Made by a program: the position numbers and the translations under genes. Below, piece by piece: positions 1 to 5,426 of a DNA stretch of 5,426 bases. Position 1 is the first letter of the stretch; every line of letters starts with the position of its first letter. The stretch is from Alphaproteobacteria bacterium. GTDB taxonomy: Bacteria > Pseudomonadota > Alphaproteobacteria > Micavibrionales > Micavibrionaceae. The notes beneath the pieces are model-generated. The model saw only the letters and a list, made by a program, of their open reading frames with translations. It searched no databases and was not told the DNA's origin. The DNA lies in the NCBI GenBank assembly GCA_030432775.1, contig JAUILO010000151.1:1-5426 (forward strand), written 5' to 3'.

Positions 1-121
1 CGAATCAAGTTAATTATAATTTACCTTACATAATAATTCTAGACCATAAATGTAAATAGATCCTAAGCAATTATCATATTTTCGAAGATATTTTCGGTTT
101 AGCGCAAAATAATACCGGTGA
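1..121. other. AT-rich noncoding end, downstream of flhA
   Basis: This AT-rich stretch lies just past the flhA stop codon, which is on the minus strand. I see no start codon with a ribosome-binding site and no convincing intrinsic terminator for flhA. The only structure is a short direct repeat, ATATTTTCG at 76-84 and 88-96, with a TTCGAA palindrome at 81-86. It may hold the 3' untranslated region of flhA, or the upstream region of a gene outside the window. Confidence 0.5.
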
Positions 122-2236
122 TTAGACCTGACCCAGTGTTTTTATTTGCGCTTTCGGGTGAATTTCGTTTTGTGACATCACAACTGTTTGTGGTCTGAAG
201 CGTTCTATGACCGATCTCACATACGGGCGTATACCCGGTGATGTTAATAGAACAGGGGTCTCACCATTTTTAAGTTGTTCGTCAAAAGCGGTGCGTACAC
301 GGTTGATGAAATCTTGCAAGCGGCTTGGCTGCATCGCGAGTTGTTTTTCCTCTCCATCACCGATTAAGGCCTCTGCAAATGCCTGTTCCCATTCCGGCGC
401 AAGTGTCACCATCGTCAGAACATTATTTACATTGGCGTTATCGTGACAAAGCTGGCGCGCTAGACGGCTGCGAACATGTTCGGTAATACGCATCGGGTTT
501 TTGGTGTATCCGGCTGTTTCGGAAACTCCTTCCAGAATAGTCGGCAAATCGCGTACGGAAACGCGTTCTGAAACAAGGTTTTGCAAGATACGTTGCAGGC
601 CGCTGACGGTAACTTGGTTCGGAATAACATCGGCGACAAGTTTCTGGTATGCCTCTGGCATTTCGTTGAGAAGTTTTTGTGTCTCCGCGTAAGAGAGTAG
701 GTCAGACATATTATCTTTGATAATTTCGGTGATATGGGTCGTCACAACGGTTGGCGCATCAACAACAGTATAGCCTTTAAAATGTGCTTCTTCTCTGTAT
801 TGTTCGTCGATCCACATCGCGGGAAGTCCAAAGGTTGGCTCGATTGTGTTCTCGCCCGGAAGTGAAATCTGCTCGCCCGAAGGATCCATAGCCATCAACA
901 TGGCTGGACGAATTTCGCCGCGGCCGACTTCGATCTCTTTGATGCGAACAGTATATGTTTGTGATGGCAGCTGCAGATTGTCCTGAATACGCACAGCAGG
1001 TAAAATATAGCCCATATCTTCGGCCAGCTGTCTGCGAAGCCCTTTGATCTGGTCTGTTAGCTTATTATTGCCTTCGCCCTGAACAAGCGGTAACAGGCCA
1101 TAACCAAGCTCGACACGGATAGTATCGATCGCAAGGGCTTTTGATATAGGCTCTTCTGCCGGAGTGGCCTGTGATTTTCCTTTGGCTTCAATCGCATCCA
1201 GTTTAACCTGTGCAATTTCCTGGTTGTTTCTCATGCTAAAGAACGCAATTGCGCCCGCGGCTGCGCCTAGACAGAAGAACGGAAGGAATGGAACTTGCGG
1301 AACAAGACCAAGGGTAATCATAAGTGCCCCCGAAATACCCATTGCTTTGGGGTGTCCGGCAAATTGCTCGAACATGACTTTTTCCGCCGTTCCTTCAACG
1401 CCGGCTTTTGAAACGAGAAGACCTGCTGATACAGATATGATCAAAGCAGGGATCTGGCTCACTAAGCCATCACCGATCGTCAGGATCGTATAGTTTTGTG
1501 CCGCTTCACCAACCGACATGCCCTGAAACGCCGTACCAACAATAATGCCACCAATAATATTGATGAATACAATCAGCAAACCCGCAATAGCGTCACCACG
1601 AACGAATTTCGCCGCACCATCCATTGCGCCGTAAAAACTGCTTTCGGATTCAAGTTTTTTGCGCCGTCCTTTGGCTTCGTCTTCTGTGATGATGCCTGAA
1701 GATAAATCGGCATCAATCGCCATTTGTTTACCGGGCATAGCATCAAGTGTGAAACGCGCAGCAACCTCGGCGATACGGCCGGAACCCTTGGTGATAACGA
1801 CAAAGTTCACAATAACAAGAATAGCAAAGACGATCCCCCCGACCACATAGCTATCTTGAATAATGAAGCTACCAAAGGCTTTAATGATTTGTCCTGCCGC
1901 ATCCTGGCCGGAATGGCCTTCGCTTAAAATCAGGCGTGTTGAGGCGACGTTGAGCCCCAGCCGAAGCGAGGTGGTTAGCAACAAGACCGTCGGAAAAGTT
2001 GTAAATTCAAGCGGCGATGCAATAAACAGTACAGTCATCAAAACCAGCACTGACAGCATAATGGATACCGAAATGCCACCGTCTAAAATCCATGCTGGAA
2101 CAGGGATTAACATGAACAGCAAAATACAGATAATGCCCGCCGCCAGTAACACATCGGCACGCAAGAAATTCCCCACACTTGTTTGTGCACGGCTCATGGA
2201 ACTGGGAGAGTTTATATTCGGCGGTGTGTCTGACAT
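122..2236 (-). CDS. flhA: Flagellar biosynthesis protein FlhA (type III export gate)
   Basis: FlhA is the large export-gate subunit of the flagellar type III secretion system. It sits as a ring in the inner membrane, and its cytoplasmic domain docks export substrates and chaperones. The 704-residue product has the usual family length and architecture. Residues about 25-335 form the multi-spanning membrane domain. The FHIPEP-family signature lies at about 154-178 (RIAEVAARFTLDAMPGK, then DADL). The GAMDGA motif at 203-208 contains D206, which corresponds to the essential cytoplasmic-loop Asp of Salmonella FlhA (D208). A linker from about 340 leads to the complete C-terminal cytoplasmic domain, ending LGQV. 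The ATG at 2236 is the earliest possible start, because an in-frame TAA lies three codons upstream. No Shine-Dalgarno sequence is visible before it or before the internal Met14, which is slightly unusual. The gene is intact and diverges from the lipoprotein gene at 2381. No other flagellar gene is in view. Confidence 0.97.
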   Translation of the reverse strand: MSDTPPNINSPSSMSRAQTSVGNFLRADVLLAAGIICILLFMLIPVPAWILDGGISVSIMLSVLVLMTVLFIASPLEFTTFPTVLLLTTSLRLGLNVASTRLILSEGHSGQDAAGQIIKAFGSFIIQDSYVVGGIVFAILVIVNFVVITKGSGRIAEVAARFTLDAMPGKQMAIDADLSSGIITEDEAKGRRKKLESESSFYGAMDGAAKFVRGDAIAGLLIVFINIIGGIIVGTAFQGMSVGEAAQNYTILTIGDGLVSQIPALIISVSAGLLVSKAGVEGTAEKVMFEQFAGHPKAMGISGALMITLGLVPQVPFLPFFCLGAAAGAIAFFSMRNNQEIAQVKLDAIEAKGKSQATPAEEPISKALAIDTIRVELGYGLLPLVQGEGNNKLTDQIKGLRRQLAEDMGYILPAVRIQDNLQLPSQTYTVRIKEIEVGRGEIRPAMLMAMDPSGEQISLPGENTIEPTFGLPAMWIDEQYREEAHFKGYTVVDAPTVVTTHITEIIKDNMSDLLSYAETQKLLNEMPEAYQKLVADVIPNQVTVSGLQRILQNLVSERVSVRDLPTILEGVSETAGYTKNPMRITEHVRSRLARQLCHDNANVNNVLTMVTLAPEWEQAFAEALIGDGEEKQLAMQPSRLQDFINRVRTAFDEQLKNGETPVLLTSPGIRPYVRSVIERFRPQTVVMSQNEIHPKAQIKTLGQV

Positions 2237-2301
2237 TAAAGATTACTGAAAGGTTATTGATATGGCTTGCAAAATGTATATATTACCACAAATCTATTTT
2301 A

Positions 2302-2314
2302 CGCACAGAGTGCG
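2302..2314. promoter_or_regulatory. Inverted repeat in the flhA / lipoprotein divergent region
   Basis: CGCAC-AGA-GTGCG is a perfect 5-bp dyad with a 3-nt centre. It lies about 65 bp upstream of the flhA start codon and about 65 bp upstream of the lipoprotein start, so it is close to midway between two divergent genes. A regulator operator would suit this placement, but no family can be assigned and no strong sigma-70 promoter was identified on either side. Confidence 0.25.
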
Positions 2315-2380
2315 CAAGTTGCAAACGATTGTGACATATTGTGCCATAAAGAGGCAGCATAAAAGCTGCAGGATGTATTA

Positions 2381-3304
2381 ATGAGACAATTCTTTCCGAT
2401 TTTTATACTGCTGACGCTGGCTATTTTGGCAGGTTGCGCGGAGCAAGCCTCGCTTGGCGGTAATACAAAAGGACAGGACGAGTTTACTTATACGCTGGGG
2501 GTGGAATATAAAAATCTGGCTGATTTCGAAAAAGAAATCCATGGCCGCAAAGATATTATTCATGCTTTTGCCGAAAAACAGAAAGCATCAGAGCATGGTG
2601 ATACGACAATTCCCTTTGACCCATCCCATAGAGATGTTCCAGATCACGCTGTCGAAGAACTTTCGATTGCTCGTAAGGCATTTTTCAATGCTATGGAAAC
2701 AAAATTTGTTCCGGAAAATGAAAAATTACTGGCGATGGCGCAAACCAGATATGATTGCTGGCTGATGTATCAGGAGCAATATAAAGGCAAAGGCCACAAT
2801 TTTCCTTGCCGCGAGGACTTTTATAATGTGATGGCTGTGTTAAGAGCCACCGACCATCCCGTTGCGCGTGTTCCCAAATCACGTGAAATACCCGGAAAAA
2901 TTGAAAAATACGTGATTTATTTCAACAGTAACAGTACATCATTGAGCAAAGATGCCTTTCGTATTGTCAATGGTGCTGCGATCAAGTTTCAAAAGGAAAC
3001 CGACGCGATTATCCTTTTAAATGGTTTGACCGACACGCGCGGAAATCAGAATGATAATAAAATGCTGGCGCTGCGACGGGCTGTGGCTGTGAAAAATGCA
3101 CTGGGGCAATATGGCGTTGATCTTGATAAGGTCGTGATTAACCCATTGGGTGAGGCGGGCGTTAAAAATGCCGTTGATGAAACCGCCACAGATTCACGCA
3201 GCCGCCGTGTCGAGATTATATTCCGTCATGAAAAATCGATCGGCCGCGTTTACCGTGATGTAACGGATGCGCCGGGCTGGACGCATATTGGCGGCGATAT
3301 CTAG
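2381..3304 (+). CDS. OmpA-family peptidoglycan-binding lipoprotein
   Basis: This is a predicted outer-membrane lipoprotein that probably anchors the envelope to peptidoglycan. Residues 1-18 form a lipoprotein signal peptide with a lipobox LAGC, giving lipidated Cys19. The next residue is Ala rather than Asp, which favours outer-membrane sorting under the E. coli rule. Residues about 30-160 are an N-terminal region of unknown fold, with two cysteines (C126 in YDCW, C143 in PCRED). Residues about 176-282 are a typical OmpA C-terminal domain: a YFNSNS strand, then TDTRG, LRRAVAV and SRRVEI motifs. D218 and R233 have the 15-residue spacing of the Asp/Arg pair that binds diaminopimelate in OmpA proteins. 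The start is well supported, with AGGA at 2370-2373 seven bases upstream and an in-frame TAA at 2360-2362. The gene stands alone, diverging from flhA and followed by 312 bp of noncoding DNA. The domain assignment is firm; the precise partner or pathway is not visible. Confidence 0.88.
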   Translation: MRQFFPIFILLTLAILAGCAEQASLGGNTKGQDEFTYTLGVEYKNLADFEKEIHGRKDIIHAFAEKQKASEHGDTTIPFDPSHRDVPDHAVEELSIARKAFFNAMETKFVPENEKLLAMAQTRYDCWLMYQEQYKGKGHNFPCREDFYNVMAVLRATDHPVARVPKSREIPGKIEKYVIYFNSNSTSLSKDAFRIVNGAAIKFQKETDAIILLNGLTDTRGNQNDNKMLALRRAVAVKNALGQYGVDLDKVVINPLGEAGVKNAVDETATDSRSRRVEIIFRHEKSIGRVYRDVTDAPGWTHIGGDI

Positions 3305-3432
3305 GGCGTGCCTAGGATATATCCGGGCTGTATGCGAGCAATATTTAATCGGCAATGTTATTTTGCCTCGGTAACTCCTCACGCGCCGGTAATCCAGCGA
3401 TGCCTTGAAATCCTATACGTCATGCCAATTCA

Positions 3433-3500
3433 CCAAGGTAATCTATTGACCAAGGTAATCTATTGACCAAGGTAATCTATTGACCAAGGTAATCTATTGA
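3433..3500. repeat. Four perfect 17-bp tandem repeats
   Basis: The unit CCAAGGTAATCTATTGA occurs four times without mismatch or gap, at 3433-3449, 3450-3466, 3467-3483 and 3484-3500. A degenerate relative, sharing GGTAATC and 11 of 17 positions, lies upstream at 3384-3400. The unit length is not a multiple of three and the unit contains TAA and TGA (and TAG on the other strand), so the array cannot be translated through in any frame. Each internal junction creates TTGACC, close to a -35 hexamer. The array could be a variable-number repeat produced by slippage or a row of protein-binding sites. Perfect identity suggests recent expansion. Confidence 0.97.
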
Positions 3501-3528
3501 ACTGTATCGATTTTCTTCCCTGACTCAC

Positions 3529-3551
3529 ATAACCATGTTAAGGTTATTTTT
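3529..3551 (+). terminator. Weak hairpin with T-run (possible terminator or operator)
   Basis: ATAACC (3529-3534) pairs with GGTTAT (3542-3547) around a 7-nt loop, and the 3' arm runs into TTTTT (3547-3551). The arrangement is that of an intrinsic terminator, but the stem is only 6 bp with two G-C pairs, so it would be weak. It lies 225 bp after the lipoprotein stop codon and 65 bp before the SPFH start codon, so an operator is equally possible. Confidence 0.25.
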
Positions 3552-3616
3552 GTAATTATTGCGTATTGTTATTAATCACATTTATTTTTATTGATGAATT
3601 TTAGGGGAATAGGTTC

Positions 3617-4540
3617 ATGGAAGCATTTGTTATCGTACTGGCTGTCTTTGCGTTTGTTGTTGTCTTTTTAAGCGTAAAGTCAATTCCGCAGGGGTTTGAA
3701 TATACGGTCGAAACATTCGGTAAATACACAAGAACACTCAGACCAGGTCTGCATTTTATTACGCCTGTTGTTGATCAAATCGGCGCGCGTATGAATATGA
3801 TGGAAAACGTTCTGGATGTTCCATCACAAGAAGTCATCACCAAGGATAATGCCTTGGTACAGGTTGACGGCGTCGTCTTCTTTCAGGTCGTGCATGCCGC
3901 GCGTGCTGCTTACGAGGTGCGCGATATGGAACGGGCGATTTTGAATCTGACAATGACCAACCTTAGAACGGTGATGGGATCGATGGATCTTGATGAGCTA
4001 TTATCCGAACGTGATAAAATTAATGCCAAACTTTTAAGCATCGTTGATGATGCGACGGAGCCATGGGGCGTAAAGGTTGTCCGTATCGAGATTAAAGATA
4101 TTACGCCGCCGCGTGATCTTGTTGAATCAATGGGGCGCCAGATGAAAGCCGAACGTGATAAACGTGCGCAGATTCTGGATGCACAAGGCGACAGGGAATC
4201 TGCAATTCTTCGTGCTGAAGGTGCAAAACAATCCTCTATTCTAGAGGCTGAGGGCAAAAAAGAAGCAGCTTTCCGCGAAGCCGAAGCCAGAGAACGTCTT
4301 GCCACCGCCGAAGCCAACGCAACCACAGAAGTATCAGCGGCCATTGCCAAAGGTGATATCGCTGCGGTGAATTACTTCGTTGCCCAGCAATATGTCGAAG
4401 CACTTGGTAAATTTGCGAACTCGCCGAACGAGAAAATCCTTATGATGCCGGTCGAAGCAGCCAGCGTGATCGGGTCCCTTGGCGGCATTGCTGAAATTGC
4501 AAAAGACACTTTCGGTAAAGGCAAAGATAAAGCGGCCTAG
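3617..4540 (+). CDS. qmcA: SPFH/band 7 stomatin-like membrane protein (QmcA family)
   Basis: This is a stomatin/prohibitin-type membrane-organising protein of the QmcA (YbbK) group. Such proteins form large oligomers on the inner membrane and are linked to membrane microdomains and quality control of membrane proteins. Residues 3-20 are a single N-terminal hydrophobic anchor. The SPFH domain covers about 21-175, with IPQGFEYTVETFGKY and LRPGLHFITP near its start and WGVKVVRIEIKDITPP at 150-165. Residues about 175-245 form an Ala/Glu-rich coiled coil containing the repeated ILxAEG motif. The tail includes a hydrophobic patch (NEKILMMPVE) and a Gly-rich segment. The length of 307 residues is typical. 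The start is set by AGGGGA eight bases upstream and an in-frame TAG at 3602-3604. The nfeD gene follows 90 bp downstream with no clear terminator between, so the two are probably one operon. The family is certain; the symbol follows E. coli usage. Confidence 0.93.
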   Translation: MEAFVIVLAVFAFVVVFLSVKSIPQGFEYTVETFGKYTRTLRPGLHFITPVVDQIGARMNMMENVLDVPSQEVITKDNALVQVDGVVFFQVVHAARAAYEVRDMERAILNLTMTNLRTVMGSMDLDELLSERDKINAKLLSIVDDATEPWGVKVVRIEIKDITPPRDLVESMGRQMKAERDKRAQILDAQGDRESAILRAEGAKQSSILEAEGKKEAAFREAEARERLATAEANATTEVSAAIAKGDIAAVNYFVAQQYVEALGKFANSPNEKILMMPVEAASVIGSLGGIAEIAKDTFGKGKDKAA

Positions 4541-4565
4541 AATATTTTAAGGCGGCAGGCTTACC

Positions 4566-4634
4566 ATGTGTAACTCTGTCTGCTTTGGAAACAATCTTAC
4601 CGCTCCTTACAAAGGGGAAGGATCATATAAATGA
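4566..4634 (+). CDS. Possible 22-codon leader ORF ending in the nfeD start
   Basis: A short frame in the qmcA-nfeD gap begins at ATG 4566 and ends at TGA 4632-4634, which overlaps the nfeD ATG (4631-4633) as ATGA. The peptide starts MCNSVCFGNN and ends GEGSYK; I recognise no motif. An AGG at 4557-4559 lies six bases before the ATG and could serve as a ribosome-binding site. The nfeD gene has its own strong site, so translational coupling is possible but not required. At this length the frame may well be chance, and homologues in related genomes would be needed to call it a gene. Confidence 0.2.
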   Translation: MCNSVCFGNNLTAPYKGEGSYK

Positions 4635-5083
4635 CGTTAGAAGATATCGTATTTTGGCACTGGTGGATTGCCGGTCTTGTGTTTTTGGTTTTCGAAATGC
4701 TTGTCACCGCTTATTTCTTTTTATGGCTTGCCGCGGGGGCAACAATTGTCGGCGCATTATTATGGGCGATTCCGGATATGGGCTGGCAGATACAGTTCAC
4801 CATATGGGCGGCCATATCATTGGTGTCGCTTGGTGGCTGGAAAATCTATCGCCGTAAAAATCCGGCTGTTGAAAAGGATGACGGCCTGTCCCTGAACCAG
4901 CGCGGCAATCAATATGTCGGGCGCAGTTTCACACTGGAAGAAGCAATTGTGAACGGTTCGGGCAAGATAGAAGTGGATGATTCAACATGGAAAGTCGAAG
5001 CCGCCGAAGATATCAAAAAAGGTACAAAGGTTAAGGTCACAAGCGCTGATGGCACTATCTTAAAGGTCGAAGCAGCATCTTGA
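4631..5083 (+). CDS. NfeD-family protein, short YbbJ-like form
   Basis: This is the usual partner of stomatin/SPFH proteins, placed in the inner membrane. The 150-residue product has hydrophobic segments at about 10-27, 28-47 and 54-70, a basic turn (YRRK, 73-76), and a C-terminal soluble domain at about 88-148. That domain matches the OB-fold NfeD domain: LNQRGNQYVGRSFTLEEAI, GSGKIEVDDSTWKVEA, then KKGTKVKVTSADGTILKVE. It lacks the N-terminal ClpP-like serine protease domain of long NfeD proteins, so it is the short (NfeD1b, YbbJ) type and is not expected to be a protease. The start is fixed by GGGGAAGG at 4614-4621, nine bases upstream, and a TAA directly before the ATG (4628-4630). Its position 90 bp after the SPFH gene is the classic slipin-NfeD pairing, which supports a joint role in membrane-protein maintenance or microdomain organisation. 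Confidence 0.9.
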   Translation: MTLEDIVFWHWWIAGLVFLVFEMLVTAYFFLWLAAGATIVGALLWAIPDMGWQIQFTIWAAISLVSLGGWKIYRRKNPAVEKDDGLSLNQRGNQYVGRSFTLEEAIVNGSGKIEVDDSTWKVEAAEDIKKGTKVKVTSADGTILKVEAAS

Positions 5084-5136
5084 AATTTAAGGGATCTTAG
5101 CAACGCTTTGCTGCATGCTCTCCGCCTACAACTTAC

Positions 5137-5142
5137 TATAAT
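5137..5142 (+). promoter_or_regulatory. Consensus -10 box for the downstream small-ORF unit
   Basis: TATAAT at 5137-5142 is a perfect sigma-70 -10 hexamer. No recognisable -35 is present at 16-18 bp spacing (the nearest, TTGCTG at 5108-5113, is 23 bp away), and there is no TG extension. If used, transcription would start near 5149, at the base of the 5148-5172 hairpin, and would give a leader of about 140 nt before the 33-codon ORF. Confidence 0.3.
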
Positions 5143-5147
5143 ATGAC

Positions 5148-5172
5148 ATAGCGCGCAGCATCTGCGCGCTAT
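5148..5172 (+). terminator. Strong GC-rich hairpin after nfeD
   Basis: ATAGCGCGCAG (5148-5158) pairs perfectly with CTGCGCGCTAT (5162-5172) around a CAT loop, making an 11-bp stem. It lies 65 bp after the nfeD stop and probably ends the qmcA-nfeD transcript. The following bases are T/A-rich but not a clean T-run, so termination may be imperfect. Alternatively it is a 5' stem-loop on a transcript starting from the TATAAT at 5137. Confidence 0.5.
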
Positions 5173-5202
5173 TTATATATGAGGCAAAATATAGGCGCAG
5201 CC

Positions 5203-5220
5203 TTGCACATGCAATTTTTT
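5203..5220 (+). terminator. Short hairpin with six T residues
   Basis: TTGC-ACAT-GCAA at 5203-5214 is followed directly by TTTTTT (5215-5220). The stem is only four to five pairs, so this is a weak intrinsic terminator at best. It could back up the 5148-5172 hairpin, or act as an attenuator inside a leader if the 5137 promoter is real. Confidence 0.25.
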
Positions 5221-5288
5221 ACGCAGGGCGAGTGCGGGGCTTCGAATGCTGGATAAGCAGAAATGTTGAATAAACGGGAGAATACCAA

Positions 5289-5390
5289 ATGACAAAAGAC
5301 AACAGCGTAATTCCTATGGCATCTGTGGGTGGTTTCGCAGGGTTTATAGCGGTGAATGATAACAATCAAGACATAAGGAAAGCAGCATGA
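5289..5390 (+). CDS. Small ORF, 33 codons, unknown function
   Basis: A short frame starts at ATG 5289 with a good ribosome-binding site (GGGAG, 5276-5280, eight bases upstream) and an in-frame TAA before it (5271-5273). It ends at TGA 5388-5390, overlapping the next start codon by ATGA. The peptide begins MTKDNSVIPM, has a mildly hydrophobic Gly-rich middle (GGFAGFIAV, 14-22), and ends in a polar tail with DIRKAA. The middle segment is too short for a confident membrane span. I recognise no family. The ribosome-binding site and the overlap with a plausible downstream gene argue for real translation, possibly coupling. It could also be a leader peptide. Confidence 0.45.
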   Translation: MTKDNSVIPMASVGGFAGFIAVNDNNQDIRKAA

Positions 5391-5426
5391 AAAAGGTAGT
5401 TTTGGTCATTATCGGAGTTTGTGTTT
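5387..5426 (+). CDS. Start of a membrane-anchored or secreted protein (cut by window end)
   Basis: Only the first 13 codons are present, reading MKKVVLVIIGVCV before the window ends. Two lysines followed by an unbroken hydrophobic run are typical of a signal peptide or N-terminal membrane anchor. AAGGAA at 5375-5380 lies six bases upstream, and the ATG overlaps the stop of the preceding small ORF (ATGA), which suggests translational coupling. The family cannot be determined from this fragment. A LemA-type protein would be one guess from the N-terminus, but this is speculation. Confidence 0.6.
   Translation, partial: MKKVVLVIIGVCV

Larger units (their letters stand above)
3305..3616. other. 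312-bp intergenic region with tandem repeat, before the SPFH gene
   Basis: No convincing gene lies here. The region begins with a weak hairpin over the lipoprotein stop codon (CTAGG at 3301-3305 with CCTAG at 3311-3315, no T-run). It contains the 17-bp tandem array at 3433-3500, then an AT-rich segment with a small hairpin and T-run at 3529-3551. It ends with the SPFH gene's ribosome-binding site (AGGGGA, 3603-3608). A 44-codon frame from 3332 to 3466 has no good ribosome-binding site and ends inside the repeats, so I do not call it. The SPFH gene's promoter should be in the last 110 bp or so, but I cannot pick a convincing -35/-10 pair. Confidence 0.6.

Noticed and set aside
1863..2249. Plus-strand 128-codon frame antisense to the start of flhA
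   Set aside because: Shadow of flhA, with low-complexity Ser/Thr/Lys composition and no domain.
3296..3323. Terminator over the lipoprotein stop codon
   Set aside because: The CTAGG/CCTAG stem can be extended by GATAT/ATATC only across a 3-nt bulge, and no T-run follows.
3332..3466. 44-codon plus-strand frame running into the tandem repeats
   Set aside because: No good ribosome-binding site, no recognisable motif, and its stop codon is supplied by the second repeat unit.
3433..3500. CRISPR array or phage attachment site
   Set aside because: The units abut without spacers, and no cas gene, integrase or tRNA lies nearby.
3910..4350. Minus-strand 146-codon frame inside the SPFH gene
   Set aside because: Antisense to a certain gene. 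Its Ser/Ala/Arg-rich composition is what the reverse of a coiled-coil coding region gives.
4585..4857. Plus-strand 90-codon frame overlapping the first half of nfeD
   Set aside because: Out of frame with the clear NfeD protein, with no conserved motif, and the nfeD start has the better ribosome-binding site.
5169..5369. Minus-strand 66-codon frame opposite the small ORF
   Set aside because: It is rich in Cys and His with no recognisable domain, lies over the hairpins and opposite the better-supported small ORF, and looks like chance.

Overview
The window looks like ordinary chromosomal DNA from a motile, moderate-GC Gram-negative bacterium, most likely an alphaproteobacterium. That placement rests on the general look of FlhA and of the OmpA-type lipoprotein, read by eye without a database search. 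There is no sign of a mobile element, CRISPR array, tRNA or rRNA.

Layout. A short AT-rich end (1-121) is followed on the minus strand by a complete flhA gene (122-2236), the inner-membrane export gate of the flagellar type III secretion apparatus. A 144-bp divergent intergenic region with a small dyad separates it from a plus-strand lipoprotein gene (2381-3304) carrying a C-terminal OmpA-like peptidoglycan-binding domain. Next is a 312-bp noncoding stretch holding four perfect, abutting copies of a 17-bp repeat (3433-3500). A two-gene membrane module follows: a QmcA/stomatin-like SPFH protein (3617-4540) and its usual partner, a short NfeD-family (YbbJ-like) protein (4631-5083). The window ends with a structured leader region, a possible 33-codon small ORF (5289-5390), and the first 13 codons of a membrane-anchored or secreted protein whose start overlaps the small ORF's stop as ATGA (5387 onward).

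How the parts relate. SPFH and NfeD proteins are well-known operon partners and probably act together in the inner membrane. The lipoprotein probably ties the outer membrane to peptidoglycan. FlhA serves flagellar assembly and has no flagellar neighbour visible here. All the complete proteins are envelope or membrane proteins, but nothing shows that the three units are co-regulated.

I found no clearly novel system. The items most worth a second look are the 17-bp tandem array, the two very small ORFs (4566-4634 and 5289-5390) that each run into the next gene through an ATGA overlap, and the hairpin-rich leader at 5137-5288.
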